Notes: a model not told the origin generated them from the sequence alone. Counted from the first letter of the stretch, positions 11,627 through 22,711 are shown. The stretch is DNA of 64,000 nt from CAVSUR01 sp963731285 (GCA_963731285.1 CAVSUR010000006.1:313575-377574); one strand, 5' to 3'. Program-made: numbers and translations.

Positions 11627-13764
11627 TCACGCCGGGTCGGGTCCGGCACCGGTACCGAGTGCCGGTTCGGTGAGGCTCTGGCGGATGAACCGCAGCTCGT
11701 GCACCAAGAGGTCGGCGGTGACCTCGGGGTCCATGACCATGTGCGTCGCCTTCGGGAGCAAAAGGAGCTCGTGCTGCCTGCCTGCGGCGAGCAGCGCCGC
11801 CGACAAGTGCAAGGCGTCCGCCGCCACCACGATGTCGTCGGCGGTGCCATTGACGATAAGGAGCGGGCGGCTCAGTGCTGCCGCCTCGTACACGGGAGAG
11901 CACCGGCGGTAGTTCTCGGGACGCTCCTCTGGGTGCCCCAGGTAGCGCTCCAGCCATTGGGTGTCGCCGGAGAGACGCAGGAAGTCGACGGGCGCGGCGC
12001 CTGCCACCGCGGCGTGGAACACGTCAGGACGCCGGACGACGCAGGCGTAGGCCAGCAGCCCACCGTAGGACCAGCCGCGGATCGCCACCCGGCCGAGATC
12101 GAGGTCCCGGCAGTGCTCGGCCGCTCCCTCGAGGGCGGCCACCTGGTCGGCGATCACCGCAGTGAGCACGTCGCCGTAGACCTCTCGCTCCCATGCCGGA
12201 CCCCGGCCCGGCGTCCCCGCGCCGTCGGCGATCACGACGGCAAAGCCCTGCTCTGCGAACCATTGGGCCTCAACGAAGTACCAGTGACGGCCCCGCGTCA
12301 CCTGCTGAACTCCCGGACCGGCATAGGGGCACATGAGGACGGGAAGCGATCCTTTGCCAGGTTCGTAACCTTTGGGGAGGATGAGCGCGGTGCGCAGCGC
12401 GCGGGGCCCAACAGAAAGCCATTGGATATCCGGCTCCAGCACCGGCGTGTCATCCAGGCAGGACACGGAGATGTCGCCGAGGGCAGGCCCCCTGACCCTG
12501 GCCCGGTGGCCGCACTCGGTGAACGACTCGACAACCGCGGTCTCTCCGCGCACAGTGGCGTGGTGGAGCCCCGGGTCTTCGGTGAGCCGCGTGCTCCCCT
12601 GGCCCTCGGTGTAGGTCCAGATGTGCTGCTCGGTCGGCTCTGTCGAGGCCACGAACCAAACCGTCTCGCCCACGGTGCCGAGGACTTCGCGAACCTGGAC
12701 GTCGTCGCCGGTGACGGTCGTGCCGTCGACCACGAGGCGGCGGGCGCCGTCTCTGTCGGAGACGACAACCAAGCGCCCCGAGTCGGTGCGCGCGGCGTCC
12801 CCGGTACAAGGCCGACCCAGCACGCGTCTGTCTCCTCCCCCAAAGGCGTCGTCTCGCCGCTGGCTGGATCGACCCTAAGCGTGCGGACAGTCTTTTGGTC
12901 ACGGCTCTGCACGCTGATGAGCGGGCCGTGCCCGTCCCAGCTCGCTGTCGTCAAATACTCGAACGCCTGATGGTCCCAGCACACCTCGACCCGGGAGCCG
13001 TCCACCCCGAGGACCCACAGAGAGACTTCAGCGTTCGCCGTCCCCCCCGAGGATACAAGAGCTGCTTCGGCTGGACCCACGGCTCGGACGGCTCGGCGAT
13101 CCACCAGTGGCACGCCATGCTGTTGTCCACGCGGGCGACGAGCGGCGTCGGACCCGTCGGGTGACCACCAGTGCCCCCGCCGCCGATCCATCTCCTCTTC
13201 CGCCGCGTACTCGGCCAAGCCGTAGGTGACCTCGGGTGCTTCGGGGGCTGCGAGCACCCGGTCCGTGCCGTCGGACAACTCGAGCACGTGCAGCGCGCTG
13301 TCGCTCACGTAGGCAACCCGAGCTCTTTCCGGGTCCAGGCGGGGATCCACCGGTGCGCCGACGCAGGGCAGTTGTCGAACCTTGCCGTCGATCTCCGCTG
13401 CCCACAGATTCGATCCGAGGCTGAACACGGCCGTCGTGGCGTCGCGGTCCGCGGAGTAGGCGACGATCCCTGTCGACCGCTCGCGGATCCGCTCTCGGTG
13501 GAGCCGTTCGGCCTCTGCCAGCGGGCCGTCGCTGCCAAGTGCCTCGGGATCGGCGAGAAGCCGCTCACCGCACTGGTCCAGCACCCACAGGCAACTGAAT
13601 CGGTTGCGGCCGTCACGGTTCCGGATGAAGAGGACGTGCGAGCCATCCGCTCCGATCGTGAACTGCCTCGGAACGCCGCGGGTGAATCGCTGGGTCCGCC
13701 CTAGCTGCAGGGGTTGGTCACGAAAGGCGCCTTCCGCGCGTGCTTCCGCGGCTGAATTGACCAT
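11627..13764 (-). pseudogene. S9 family serine peptidase, DPP-IV-like, frameshifted
   Basis: Reassembled, this is a protein of about 710 residues with an N-terminal beta-propeller and a C-terminal alpha/beta-hydrolase. The start is ATG at 13764. The propeller holds EYAAEEEMDRRRGHWWSPDG, where paired glutamates before WWSPDG match the DPP-IV motif that binds the substrate N-terminus. The catalytic half has the nucleophile motif GWSYGG, an Asp in VNGTADD and a His in KATHM. Shifts occur near 13170 and 13050 (the middle frame reads LVARVDNSMACHWWIAEP) and near 12810. The DPP-IV group (S9B) removes N-terminal Xaa-Pro dipeptides. No signal peptide is apparent. If the shifts are consensus errors the enzyme is complete. 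Confidence 0.82.
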
Positions 13765-13854
13765 GTGCAGGAACCTCAGAGTGTCGGACGTGCGCTGCCG
13801 GTGGCCGAATTACCTGTCGACCCGCTTCCGAGATCGTCCCGTCTGAGATCCCAG

Positions 13855-13890
13855 TGTTCGGCATACGATCGAGTGTACAACATTCGAACA
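13855..13890. promoter_or_regulatory. Inverted repeat upstream of the S9 peptidase gene
   Basis: TGTTCG at 13855-13860 and its perfect inverse CGAACA at 13885-13890 are separated by 24 bases containing ATACGATCG and TGTACA. It lies about 90 bases upstream of the peptidase start, in an A/T-rich pocket. The same GTTCG/CGAAC arms occur near 21.1, 25.7 and 32.8 kb. A regulator-binding site is likely; its partner is unknown. Confidence 0.4.
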
Positions 13891-14153
13891 TTAGCCTCCA
13901 GCGGGCGCGGACAGCGGCGCAGATACGCTGGGTTTCCCGCGTCGCCGGTTCCGAGAGAGTGTCTCGAAACGTGGGTGATAGCTGCAGTGCGCCGTCCCAT
14001 TCGGCTCGCACATAGCGTAAACGCTACGATCTCCCATATATGTACGCCTCACGAACGCTCGCGCGCTATGCGGTTATGGCATAGCGGCGACAAACTTCCC
14101 TGCGCGGTAAGCTGCGGTCGATGTGCGGTGCATCGACTCCCGTTCGCCCAGGA

Positions 14154-14782
14154 TCAGCCGTCCGGCGACTGCAGGGGCACGTCGACTCGTCCGCGCAGCT
14201 CGTCGATGGTCATGCCGAAGGTGTCGGAGACGACGATTCCCCGCGGAGTGATCTGCAGGAATGCGTAGTTGGTGTAGACACGCGATACGCAGCCCAGGCC
14301 GGTGAGCGGGTAGCTGCAGTGTTCACGAGCTTGGCCGACCCGTCCTTGGCGAACAGGCTCATCATCACGTAGACGTCCCTGGCACCGACGGCTAGATCCA
14401 TCGGACCGCCGACTGCGGGATATCGGGCTCACCAGCATGCCAGTTCGCCAAGTCGCCAGATATCGACACCTGGAAAGCGCCCAGGATGCAGACATCCAGA
14501 TGCCCGCCGCGGATCATCGCAAACGAGTCCGCATGGTGGAAGTGGGAGCCCCGGCAGCTCAGTGACCGGGAGCTTGTCGGCGTTTGTGAGGTCACCGTCG
14601 ATGTCTGCCCCGGAAGCCACGGGACCCATGTTCAGCATCCCATTCTCCGTCTGCAGCACGATGTTCTGCTCGGGCCGCAGGTAATTAGCTACCAGCGTCG
14701 GCTGGCCGATGCCGAGATTGACATAGGAGCCGACCGGTATGTCCGCGGCGATCCGCTCGGCGATCTGCTCACGCCTCAGCAT
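14154..14782 (-). pseudogene. 3-oxoacid/acyl CoA-transferase subunit B, frameshifted
   Basis: The start MLRREQIAERIAADIPVGSYVNLGIGQP and the SENGML-like QTENGMLNMGP are the classic beginning of succinyl-CoA:3-ketoacid CoA-transferase beta subunits, whose catalytic glutamate lies in the ENG motif. After several shifts (near 14560, 14420 and 14320) the continuation HLDVCILGAFQVSISGDLANW, AVRWIDLAVGARDVYV, LTGLGCVSRVYT and GMTIDELRGRVDVPL is the expected C-terminal half. Its ATG overlaps the stop of subunit A (TGATG). The product would move CoA between a short-chain acid and a 3-oxoacid or similar acyl-CoA. Confidence 0.78.
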
Positions 14783-15472
14783 CAGACCTCGACCACTCTG
14801 TCCACATAGATACCCGGAGTAACGACGCTCTCCGGGTCCAGCGTTCCGGTGGCGACAACGGCGCTGACCTCCACGACCGACAGCGCGGCGGCAGCTGCCA
14901 TGACCGGTCCGAAGTTGCGCGCAGTCTTGCGGTACACGAGATTGCCCATGCGGTCGGCAACGTGTGCCCTGACCAGTGCCCCGTCGCCGTGAATCGGCCG
15001 TTCCAGAAGGTAGCTGACACCTTCGAACTGTCGGACTTCCTTGCCCTCTGCGACTAGCGTGCCGACACCGGCGCGCGTATAGAATCCGCCGATACCCGCG
15101 CCGTCGGCCCTGATCCGCTCGGCCAGCGTGCCCTGAGGGACCAGTTCAAGCTCGACCTTGCCAGCCCCAGGTATAGCTCGTCAATCAGCCCGAGCACGCG
15201 GTCCGGGTCGAACTTAGAGCATATCGAGTCGCTGGCGCGGAACGAGCAGATCATCTTTCGTACTTGACCCGCTGCCAGCAGCGCAGCCTGGCCGGTGTCG
15301 CCGCCACCGGCGTTATTGCTGACGATCGTCAGGTCCTTCGCACCCCTGCGCAGCAACGCATCGATCAGCGCGAACGGCTGGCCCGCGCCGCCATAGCCGG
15401 CCGAATCAGCAAGGTCGAGCCGTCGGCTACATCCCGTATCGCTTCATCCGGCGAGTCACAGAACTCGATCAC
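14782..15472 (-). pseudogene. 3-oxoacid/acyl CoA-transferase subunit A, frameshifted
   Basis: Probable GTG start at 15472 (VIEFCDSPDEAIRDVADGSTLLI) with GGCGGTAGG just upstream. The middle LLRRGAKDLTIVSNNAGGGDTGQAALLAAGQVRKMICSF in 15054-15356 is the conserved nucleotide/CoA-binding core of alpha subunits. Later pieces in other frames end IYVDRVVEV at a TGA that overlaps the subunit B start. At least four shifts are needed, near 15370, 15240, 15120 and 14990. A and B together make the heterodimeric enzyme. The pair follows the glycine dehydrogenase genes on the same strand, with only about 20 bases between. Confidence 0.75.
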
Positions 15473-15494
15473 GGCGTGCCTACCGCCCGTTAGG

Positions 15495-17087
15495 TCAGCT
15501 CGTTGGGCTCCCGGCTGCGTCACGGGCAGCCATTGATGCTGCTTGCGCTGGTATGCGCGCCATGTCGTGGCCCAGTCTCGGGGTCGTCCAGCCGTGCCGG
15601 CGATCCGGTGGATGGCCTGGTGATGCGGCGGCGGAGCGGACGGTTTCGGGGTGTTCGTAGGCCTCGGGGCAGACGAGCCGCAGGACGGCCATCCACTCGT
15701 CGATGTCCTCCTTGGACCACATTTCGCCCGCCTCTGGCGTGAACGGCTCGGGACGAGCCACGGCTCGTGGCTGAGCCAGAAGGCGTCGATCCCGAAGTCA
15801 GTCATGCGGTTCTGGACATCGACCACGCGTAATGCCGGTGTCCCGGTGAGCGTCTCCAGGCTGTAGCGGCTCATCTCCATGCGCGGGCCGGCGAGGTCGC
15901 GGATGCGAGCGGGTGACGCCGCGGATCTGCGATGAGCCGAGCGTCCATGTAGTTGCTCGCGAGTACGGAAAGGTCCGACGCCTCGCTGATGCCCTCGGCG
16001 CCCATCGCGCGCGACCCACGCGTAGGCTTTCAGGACCTGCGGCAAGTTGCCGATGAACTCGCGCACCCGCCCGATCCCCGCGGCGCGCTCGTGTCAGCCG
16101 TAGCGGCCGCCGTCGCGGCACGACCAGCGGGCCGGGCAGATAGGGCGCCAGCCTCGCGTGCACCCGTAGGCGCCGACCGCCGGGCCGCCGCCGCCCTTGG
16201 GTGCACCAAAAGTCTTGTGCAGCATGAACATGCAGGCGTCGAACCCGAGCTCGGCGGCGCGGATCTTGCCCATCACGCCGTTGAAATTGGCGTGGTCGTA
16301 AAAACACAGGCCGCCGGCCTCGTGCACGCGTCGACCCACTGCGTGATGTGCGGGTTGTAGATGCCCATGTCGTCGGGGTTGTTGACCAACAGCGCGGCCG
16401 TGCGGTCCGATATTGCCGACTCGAGCGCGTCCAGCGAAGGATAGCCGTCCTCTTCCAGCGGCAGCGTGATGACCTTGAAGCCGGCCGCTGCGGCCGTCGC
16501 CGGCGTTGCACGGATGGGCCTGGATGGTCGTGATGATCTCGTCGCGTTTATCCAGCTCGCCGCGCGCCGCGTGGTAGGCCCGGGTAATGCAGGCCTGGAG
16601 GTAGGCGGCGTCCGCCCCGCCGCCGGGCTGGAAGACGAATCGGTCCATGCCCGACAGTTCGCGCAGTGCCAGGTCGAGGCCGTGGACGATCTCGAGCAGG
16701 CCCTGCAGGGTGTCCGGATGCTGCAGCGGGTGCACTCCGCGCACCTGGGGCCGCGCGGGACAGACGCCTCCGACACCGCCGGGTTGTACTTCATCGTGCA
16801 GGTGCCGAACAGGCTGATGCCCATCATGCCGAGCGTCTGCTGAGACAGACGCAGGTAGTGGCGCAGCACTTCCCACTCGCTCAGCTCGGGCAGCGCGGGC
16901 GGCCGTGCGCCGGCGCGCGCTGCCGGGACCAGCGCCGGCGGTCAGCCGCGACGGCGGCGATGGCGGGCTCGACCGCGGAACGAGCACGCCGCGGCGGCCC
17001 GGCCGGCCGAGTTCCATGACGACAGGCTCGTCCCAGACGGCGGCGTGATAGCGGCGCAGGCCCGGCTTGGCGGCCTCGGATGGTCAT
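15495..17087 (-). pseudogene. gcvPB: Glycine dehydrogenase (P-protein) subunit 2, GcvPB-like, heavily frameshifted
   Basis: Pieces in three frames rebuild a P-protein C-terminal subunit: MTIRGRQAG at 17087, HYLRLSQQTLGMMGISLFGTCTMKYNP, LSGMDRFVFQPGGGADAAY, EEDGYPSLDALESAISDRTA, NNPDDMGIYNPHITQWVDAC, FYDHANFNGVMGKIRAAELG and the PLP-lysine motif MLHKTFGAPKGGGGP. The C-terminus FGIDAFWLSHEPWLVPEPFTPEAGEMWSKEDID also fits. Reaction of the family: PLP-dependent decarboxylation of glycine onto the H-protein lipoyl arm. The ATG overlaps the subunit 1 stop (ATGA). Around ten shifts occur, one every 100-150 bases. The exact 3' end is uncertain. No gcvT or gcvH is present in the window. Confidence 0.75.
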
Positions 17088-18505
17088 CGGTCACCTCGCT
17101 GAGGGCGTCGGCCAGCCGGTCGATGTCTGCCTGGGTGTGCAGTCTCGGTCATGCAGTACAGCGCGCTTTGGCCCAGTTCGGGGAAGGCGGCGGACAGGTC
17201 GGGCCGCCGAAGATGCCGCGCTCGCGCAAGCGCGGCGTTGATCAGCGACGACGCTGCGTCCCGTCGCGGAGAAGTCGACGACGAACTCCCGGAAGAAGCC
17301 TGCGGGGAAGCGGACCGAACGCCCGGGAATGCCGGCCAGTCGCGCCGCCGCGTAGTGGCTGCGCTGCAGGATCGCCGCGCCGACCTCGGCGAACCCCTGC
17401 GGGCCCATCGCGCGCCATGTACGCGGCGTTCGCGATCGGCCCACAGATAGACCGAGTTGCCGGTCCAGTCGTTGCCTTCCTCGCGCGCGCCGTAGGACGT
17501 CTGCTGCGAAAAGCGGGATGCCGAAACCGCGCTCGCCCGGCTCGGTCGTGTCGCAGATGCTGACCTGCAGCGTCGGGTACTCGCGGGCGTAGCGCTCTTC
17601 GTCCCGGCTGGCGATAAAGCCGCCCGACGCCGCCGCCGCCGTTCATGTGCACGCCGAGCGTCTGGGTCGGTGCCGACCGCGAAACCGGCGCCGAGCTCGC
17701 CCGGCGGGGCCAGCACGCCGAGCGAGATCGGGTCGACGCCCGACGATCACTTCGGCGCCTGCGCGCGGCCGCGGCCACCACGCTCCGGACGCTGGTCTTC
17801 GATCACGCCGAAGTAGTTCGGGTTTTCCATATAGACGGCAGCGACGTCGTCGGACAGTCGGCGCTGCGAGGTCGGCCAGGTCGACGCGGCCGATCGCGTG
17901 CCGTAGCCGAACGTGCTCGATCTGCGATGCGGCTCGTGCCATGCTGCCGGCGGCGCAATAGTTGCCGATCACCGCCCGCCGCTCCGGGTCCAGGCACGCG
18001 CGGCACCAGCACCTGTCGGCCGGCCGGTGATGCGCGCGGCCATCCGCAGCGCGTGCCCGGCCGCACAGCCCCAGCTGTAGACGGGCAGACCGACGAAGTC
18101 GAGGTCGAGCAGCTCGCCGAGCTGGCTGGAGTACTCGAACCAGGCCTGAAAGCGCCCCTGATCCGACGACGGCGTCCCCCACACCGATGTCAGCCACTCG
18201 TGCGCGGAGGCGATCTCGTCGCAGATGGCGGGCACGTGATGCCGGTAGCAGCCGCCGCCGAGGAAGCTCAAGCGCGTCCTCGCAGCTGGCGTTCCGGCCC
18301 AGCAGCTCGGTCAGGTGCCGCGCGCAGCGGCGGCCTCAGACGCGAGCTGTTCTGGGAGCTCGCAGCGGCGCGATGCATCCGGTGCGCGGCCGGGATCTGG
18401 GCGAACAGCTCCTCCACCGCTGCGTACCCCGGTCTCGGCCAGCATCTCGTCGCGCAGCGCAGCCACCGAGTTCGCCATGTACGGATGTGAGCCACTCGCA
18501 CGCAC
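17084..18505 (-). pseudogene. gcvPA: Glycine dehydrogenase (P-protein) subunit 1, GcvPA-like, heavily frameshifted
   Basis: The start GTG at 18505 gives SHPYMANSVAALRDEMLAETG, the standard HPYIPN-type opening of GcvPA, and continues in other frames with VEELFAQIPAAHRMHRA, LPEQLASEAAA, CYRHHVPAICDEIAS, FQAWFEYSSQLGELLDLDFVGLPVYSWGCAAGHALRMAARIT, and near the end FPELGQSALYCMTET and ADIDRLADALSEV. About eight shifts are required. This subunit supplies the non-PLP half of the alpha2-beta2 P-protein. It overlaps gcvPB by four bases. Whether it acts on glycine in the normal cleavage system is unclear, as partner genes are not nearby. Confidence 0.73.
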
Positions 18506-18514
18506 CTTTTTCCG

Positions 18515-19657
18515 TCAAACTTGCGCGGCGTTACGCCGCCGTGGCCACTCATCATCATGTAGCGGGCGGGCCCCGTCCGGACCCGGTGGTAGCCGGCGAG
18601 CCGCTCGAAGGCCGACTCGTCGCCAGCGTCGACTCGCAGCAGGGCGGGCGGAGCGCGAGCCAGCTTGTCGGCGGCGGGCGATAATGATCCGGTCGGCGGG
18701 CGAGCCGGGCGAGCACGGCCGGCCCCGAGCTGCTGGTTGCCCCGGCCGAGCAGGAAGCCCTGGCCGCCGATGACCCCGAGGACCAGCCGGGTCGCGGGCG
18801 CGTGTCCATGAGCGCGACGATGGCCGCCTCGGTCAGGTCGGCGCCGATAAGCGGCCGTCTCTGACCGCGTCGATGCCGAGCGGCGTGCCGGGCAGGCCCA
18901 GCCCGCGAGCACCTCGGCCGTGGTCGAGCCCGGGCCCGAACAGATACAGCGTGCCGGGCGCCAGTGTCGCCGGCCACGCGCGCGGCAGAGCGGCGTCGAG
19001 CTCGGCCGGCGACCCGGCGCCGCCGAGCTCTTCGGCCCGGCGAGGCCGACGCCGGCGCCGGGGACGCGCGGCGCTGGCCGTGGCAGGCTCGGTGATGCAG
19101 GTCCTCGCCGACGGCCGCTTCGACGACCTCGGCGACATCGACCTCGCGCGGCCGGCGCCGCCGCGCAAGAACGTCGCCGCCAGCTCCGCCGGCCGCCTCC
19201 GGGCTGTGCCGCGAACACTCCCGACCGCATCTTGACGCCGCCGGGATGCCAAGGATCGGGACCGGCGCCGACCGAAGCTCGACGATGTCGCGCGCCGTCC
19301 CGTCGCCGCCGGCAAACAGGACCAGGTCCACGCCGGCGCCGGCCATCATCGGCGGCCGCCCGCGCGTGTCGGCGGCGGTGGTCAGGCCTCCGGCAACGGC
19401 AGCCGATCGGCGACCGTGCCAGTCCCGGCGACCGCGCGCGACGTCGGCTCCCATCGACGCCGGGCGCCGCCAGCACGCCGACCGGCACGGCGCGGCAGGG
19501 CGCAGCCACCGCAGGCCCTTGCCGCCCGGGGCGGCTCCGGCGACCCCGCCGCGGCGCACGGCCTCGGCCAGCGCTGCGCGCCGTCGGTGCCGTGCAGGCC
19601 GACCCGGCCGCCCATCCCGGCGACCGGGTTGACGAGCAGCCCGATGAGCGCGGCCAC
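18515..19657 (-). pseudogene. ATP-NAD kinase family protein, frameshifted
   Basis: The start AALIGLLVNPVAGMGGRVGLHGTDGA, the kinase loop AGVDLVLFAGGDGTARDIVE (GGDGT motif), VPILGIPAGVKMRSGVFA and later GTLYLFGPGLDH, VIGGQGFLLGRGNQQLGP and VDAGDESAFERLAGYHRV are all present in changing frames. These identify the ATP-NAD/AcoX-like kinase family (DAG-kinase fold), a group of about 370 residues often found in degradation clusters rather than as the housekeeping NAD kinase. The GTG at 19657 is the likely start, nearly overlapping the end of the aminotransferase. Role here unknown; an acyl- or NAD-type phosphorylation is inferred from the family only. Confidence 0.7.
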
Positions 19658-19659
19658 CT

Positions 19660-21077
19660 GGCGGACTGCCTCGCCTCGGCCAGTTCGGCCGCCACGTCGT
19701 CGAGCGCCCGCCGCGTGACCGTCGACCATCTCGTCGATCTCCGCTTCGGTGACGACGAACGGAGGAGAGAAGGCGATCGTGTCCGCGTCGGGCAGCGCCC
19801 GGGTGATGAACGCCGTTCTCCCGGCTCTCGGCGGTCGACCCGCGCGCCGACCCGCAGAGCCGGGTCGAAGCGCCGAGCGGGTACGGCTCGGCGACGAACT
19901 CCACGGCGGCGATCAGGCCCTGACCGCGTACCTCGCCGACCAGCGGGTGATCGCGCGAACGCTCGTGCAGCCGCTGCTGCAGGTGGGCGCCGCGCTTGGC
20001 GCGCCTGCTCGACCAGCCCGTCGCGTTCGATGATGCCGAGGTTGGTGAGGGCGGCGGCGGCGGCGCCAGCGGGTGGGCCGTGTAGGTGTAGCCGTGGCCG
20101 AAGCACGCCGAACCGCTCGCTGCCCGTCGGCGACGACGTCGCCACACCTGCGCCGACACCAGGCTGGCCGACATCGGGACGTAGGCCGAGGTGATGCCCT
20201 TGGCCAGCGTCATCAGGTCGGGCTGCAGGCCGAACACCTCGGTCCCGAACCAGCGCCCGAGCCGGCCGAAACCGCATACGACCTCGTCAGCAATGAGCAG
20301 GACGTCGTGCTGGCGCAGCACCTCCTGGATCGCGGCGAAGTAACCTCCGGCGGCACGATCACGCCGCCCGCCGCCTGGAGCGGCTCGGCGATGAAGGCGG
20401 CCACCGTGTCCGGGCCTTCGGCCAGGATCAGTCGCCTCGAGCTCGGCGGCCAGGCCGCGCCATGAACTCGGCGTCGGTCATCCCCGGCTTCGCCTCCCAG
20501 AGCCGGTGCGGGGCCCGCACGTGACGGATCATCGGCAGCGGCAGGTCGAAGCCCTCATGCAGGCTGTCCAGCCCGGTGAGGCCGGCCGTCGCGAGCGGTG
20601 ACCCCGTGGTAACCGCGGTGGCGGGAGATGATCTTTTTCTTGCGCGGGCCGGCCAAGACGTTGTTGTAGTACCAGACCAGCTTCATCTCGGTGTCGTTGG
20701 CATCGGAGCCGCTGTTGCCGAAGAACACCCTCGCCACGGGGCCCGGGGCGCGAGGCGACCAGCTGCTCGGCCAGCAGCGTCGACGACGTCGTTGGCCATC
20801 GACGAGAACGAGTGGTAGTAGGGCAGCCGCGCGCCTGCGCGCGCAGCGCGTCGGCCATCTCGCGCGTTGCCGTAGCCGATGTTGACGCACCAAAGGCCGG
20901 CCATCGCATCCAGGTAGTTGTTCCCGGCCAGTCGGTCAGCCGGCAGCCCTGGCCTTCGACCATCACGAGCCGGCCTGCCGGCCTGGTGGTCCCGGATCGA
21001 GGTGAACGGATGGATCGCGAAGCGACGGTCGAGATCCTCCAGGTGCCTCCTGCCCTGGTGCCTCCTGGCCCGTGCAT
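19660..21077 (-). pseudogene. Class III (omega) aminotransferase, frameshifted
   Basis: Fragments give the fold-type I order: DLDRRFAIHPFTSIRDHQ, LVMVEGQGCRLTDWPG, LWCVNIGYGN, YYHSFSSMAND, ARVFFGNSGSDANDTEMKL, IISRHRGYHGVTA, then VLLIADEVVCGFGRLGRWFG, the PLP-lysine motif LMTLAKGITSAYVPMSA and a C-terminal VTEAEIDEMVDG. GSGSDAN-like and DEVVCGFGR motifs are those of beta-alanine/putrescine/taurine-type pyruvate transaminases. It would move an amino group from an omega-amino acid or amine to pyruvate or oxoglutarate, giving an aldehyde for the divergent aldehyde dehydrogenase. About eight shifts. Start placed at ATG 21077 with GGAGG upstream. Confidence 0.75.
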
Positions 21078-21093
21078 GCGCCCTCCGGCTATT

Positions 21094-21108
21094 GTTCGTT
21101 ATATGAAC
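21094..21108. promoter_or_regulatory. Inverted repeat in the divergent promoter region
   Basis: GTTCGTTATATGAAC has perfect GTTC/GAAC arms, and the overlapping CGTTATATGAACG has CGTT/AACG arms. It is an A/T-rich island exactly between the aminotransferase and aldehyde dehydrogenase starts, which are divergent. It probably is an operator overlapping one or both promoters. Confidence 0.4.
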
Positions 21109-21181
21109 GGAAGCTCGCTCTCTCGAACCGTCGTGACTCTAGTTCGTAGCGAGGGAGTTATGAAGGCGACCTGATCCGGCT

Positions 21182-22704
21182 GTGGATCACGGCACTACCG
21201 AGGCGCTCGTGGCCAGGCACGCGGCGGAGCCTGCGGTCAGCCGGCCTGCTGCGCGAGGACCTGTTCATCAGCGGCAGTGGGTCCCGGCCAGCGGCGGCGA
21301 GCGGCTGGAGGTCACCGACCCGGCCAGCGGCGACGATGCTCGCCTGCGTCGGCCAGCGCCACCGCGCGAGGACGTCCGCCGCGCGATCGCGCTGGCCGAC
21401 GCGGCCTGCGGCGGCTGGTCGGACGCGGCCGGCCACCGAGCGACGCCGACGTCCTGCTGGCGCTGGCATCGACCTGATCTCGCAGAACGCGGAGCAGCTG
21501 GCCGTGCTGCTGACCGCCGAGCAGGGCAAGCCGCTCGCCGAGGCGCGGGGCGAGATGCTCCTACGGCGCCGCGTTCGTCGGGTTGTTCGCCGAGGAGGCA
21601 AGCGCGCCTACGGCGAGATGATCCCGCGCAACGCAGGCGGCCGGCGGCTGCTCGTCACTGCGCCAGCCGGTCGGCGTCGTCGCCGCGATCACGCCGTGGA
21701 ACTTCCCGGCCGCTGATGATCGCCCGCAAAGTCGCGCCGGCCCTCGCGGCCGGCTGCACGGTGGTGCTCAAGCCGGCCAGCGAGACGCCGCTGATCGCGC
21801 TGGCGCTCGCCGAGCTGGCGCGCCAGGGCGGGCCTTCCGCCGCGGGGTACTGAACGTCGTGCACGGCGACCCGGTCAGCGGTCGGGGCCGTGCTCACCGC
21901 GAGCCGGCGTCCGGATGCTGACCTTCACCGGCTCGACCGAGGTCGGCAAGCTGCTGATGGCCCAGTGCGCCGGCACGGTCAAGCGGCTCGGCGCTGGAAC
22001 TGGGCGGGAACGCGCCGTTCGATCGTCTTCGACGACGCCGACCTCGACGCGGCCGTGGCCGGTGCCATCGACGCGAAGTTCCGCAACGCCGGGCAGACGT
22101 GCGTGTGCGCCAACCGGATCCTGGTGCAGGACGGCGATCCACGACGAGTTCGCTGGAGCGCGTACGTGAAGGCCGCCAGGCGACGCTGACCGTCGGGCAC
22201 GGGCTAGACGCAGCGGGCGGCGATCGGGCCCGCTGATCGCCGAGGCGGCGGTCGCGAAGGTCGAGCGTCACCTCGCCGACGCGGTCGCGGGCGGGGCCGC
22301 GGTTGCGCTGCGGCGGCGCCCGGCACGAGCTCGGCGGCACGTTCTTCGAGCCGACGGTGCTGACCGGCGCCACTGCGGACATGGAGATCGCGACGCGCGC
22401 GGAGACCTTCGGCCCGGTCGCGCCGTTCCTGCGGTTCGAGCACCGAGGAGGAGGCGCTGGCGCTCGCCAACGCGACGGAGTCGGGCCTGTCCGCGTACTT
22501 CTACACCCGCGACGCCGGCCGGATGCTGCGCGTTCGGCGAGGGCCTCGAGTTCGGCGTCGTCGGCGTCAACACCGGCGCCGATCTCCTACGAAGGCGCGC
22601 CGTTCGGCGGCATGAAGCAGTCGGGCATCGGGCGCGAGGGCTCGCATCACGGGATGGACGAGTTCCTCGAGCTGAAGTACCTCTGCGTCGACGGCATCGG
22701 GTAG
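21182..22704 (+). pseudogene. NAD(P)-dependent aldehyde dehydrogenase (succinate-semialdehyde type), frameshifted
   Basis: A protein of about 500 residues when rebuilt. Motifs in order: FISGQWVPASGGERLEVTDPASG, AVLLTAEQGKPLAEARGEM, PVGVVAAITPWNFP (substrate/cofactor loop), MIARKVAPALAAGCTVVLKPASETP, LTFTGSTEVGKLLM (NAD motif), ELGGNAPFIVFDDADLD (catalytic Glu) and FRNAGQTCVCANRILVQDG (catalytic Cys). The C-terminus APFGGMKQSGIGREGSHHGMDEFLELKYLC is typical of succinate-semialdehyde and alpha-ketoglutarate-semialdehyde dehydrogenases. Shifts are spread along the gene (near 21350, 21440, 21560, 21700, 21840, 22000, 22190, 22300, 22450 and 22580). GTG at 21182 is taken as the start. It would oxidise the aldehyde made by the aminotransferase or by the DHDPS-family route. 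Confidence 0.8.
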
Positions 22705-22711
22705 TGGCGTA

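Noticed and set aside
11397..11957. Minus-strand open frame of about 190 codons at the end of the S9 peptidase
   Set aside because: Out of frame with the catalytic GWSYGG/THM frame, which has clear family similarity to its own stop at 11627.
15495..18505. A complete glycine cleavage system
   Set aside because: Only the two P-protein subunits are present; no T-, H- or L-protein gene could be found in the window.
18920..20194. Plus-strand open frame of about 420 codons
   Set aside because: It opposes the ATP-NAD-kinase-like and aminotransferase genes, is nearly all Arg, Pro, Ala and Gly, and has no motif.
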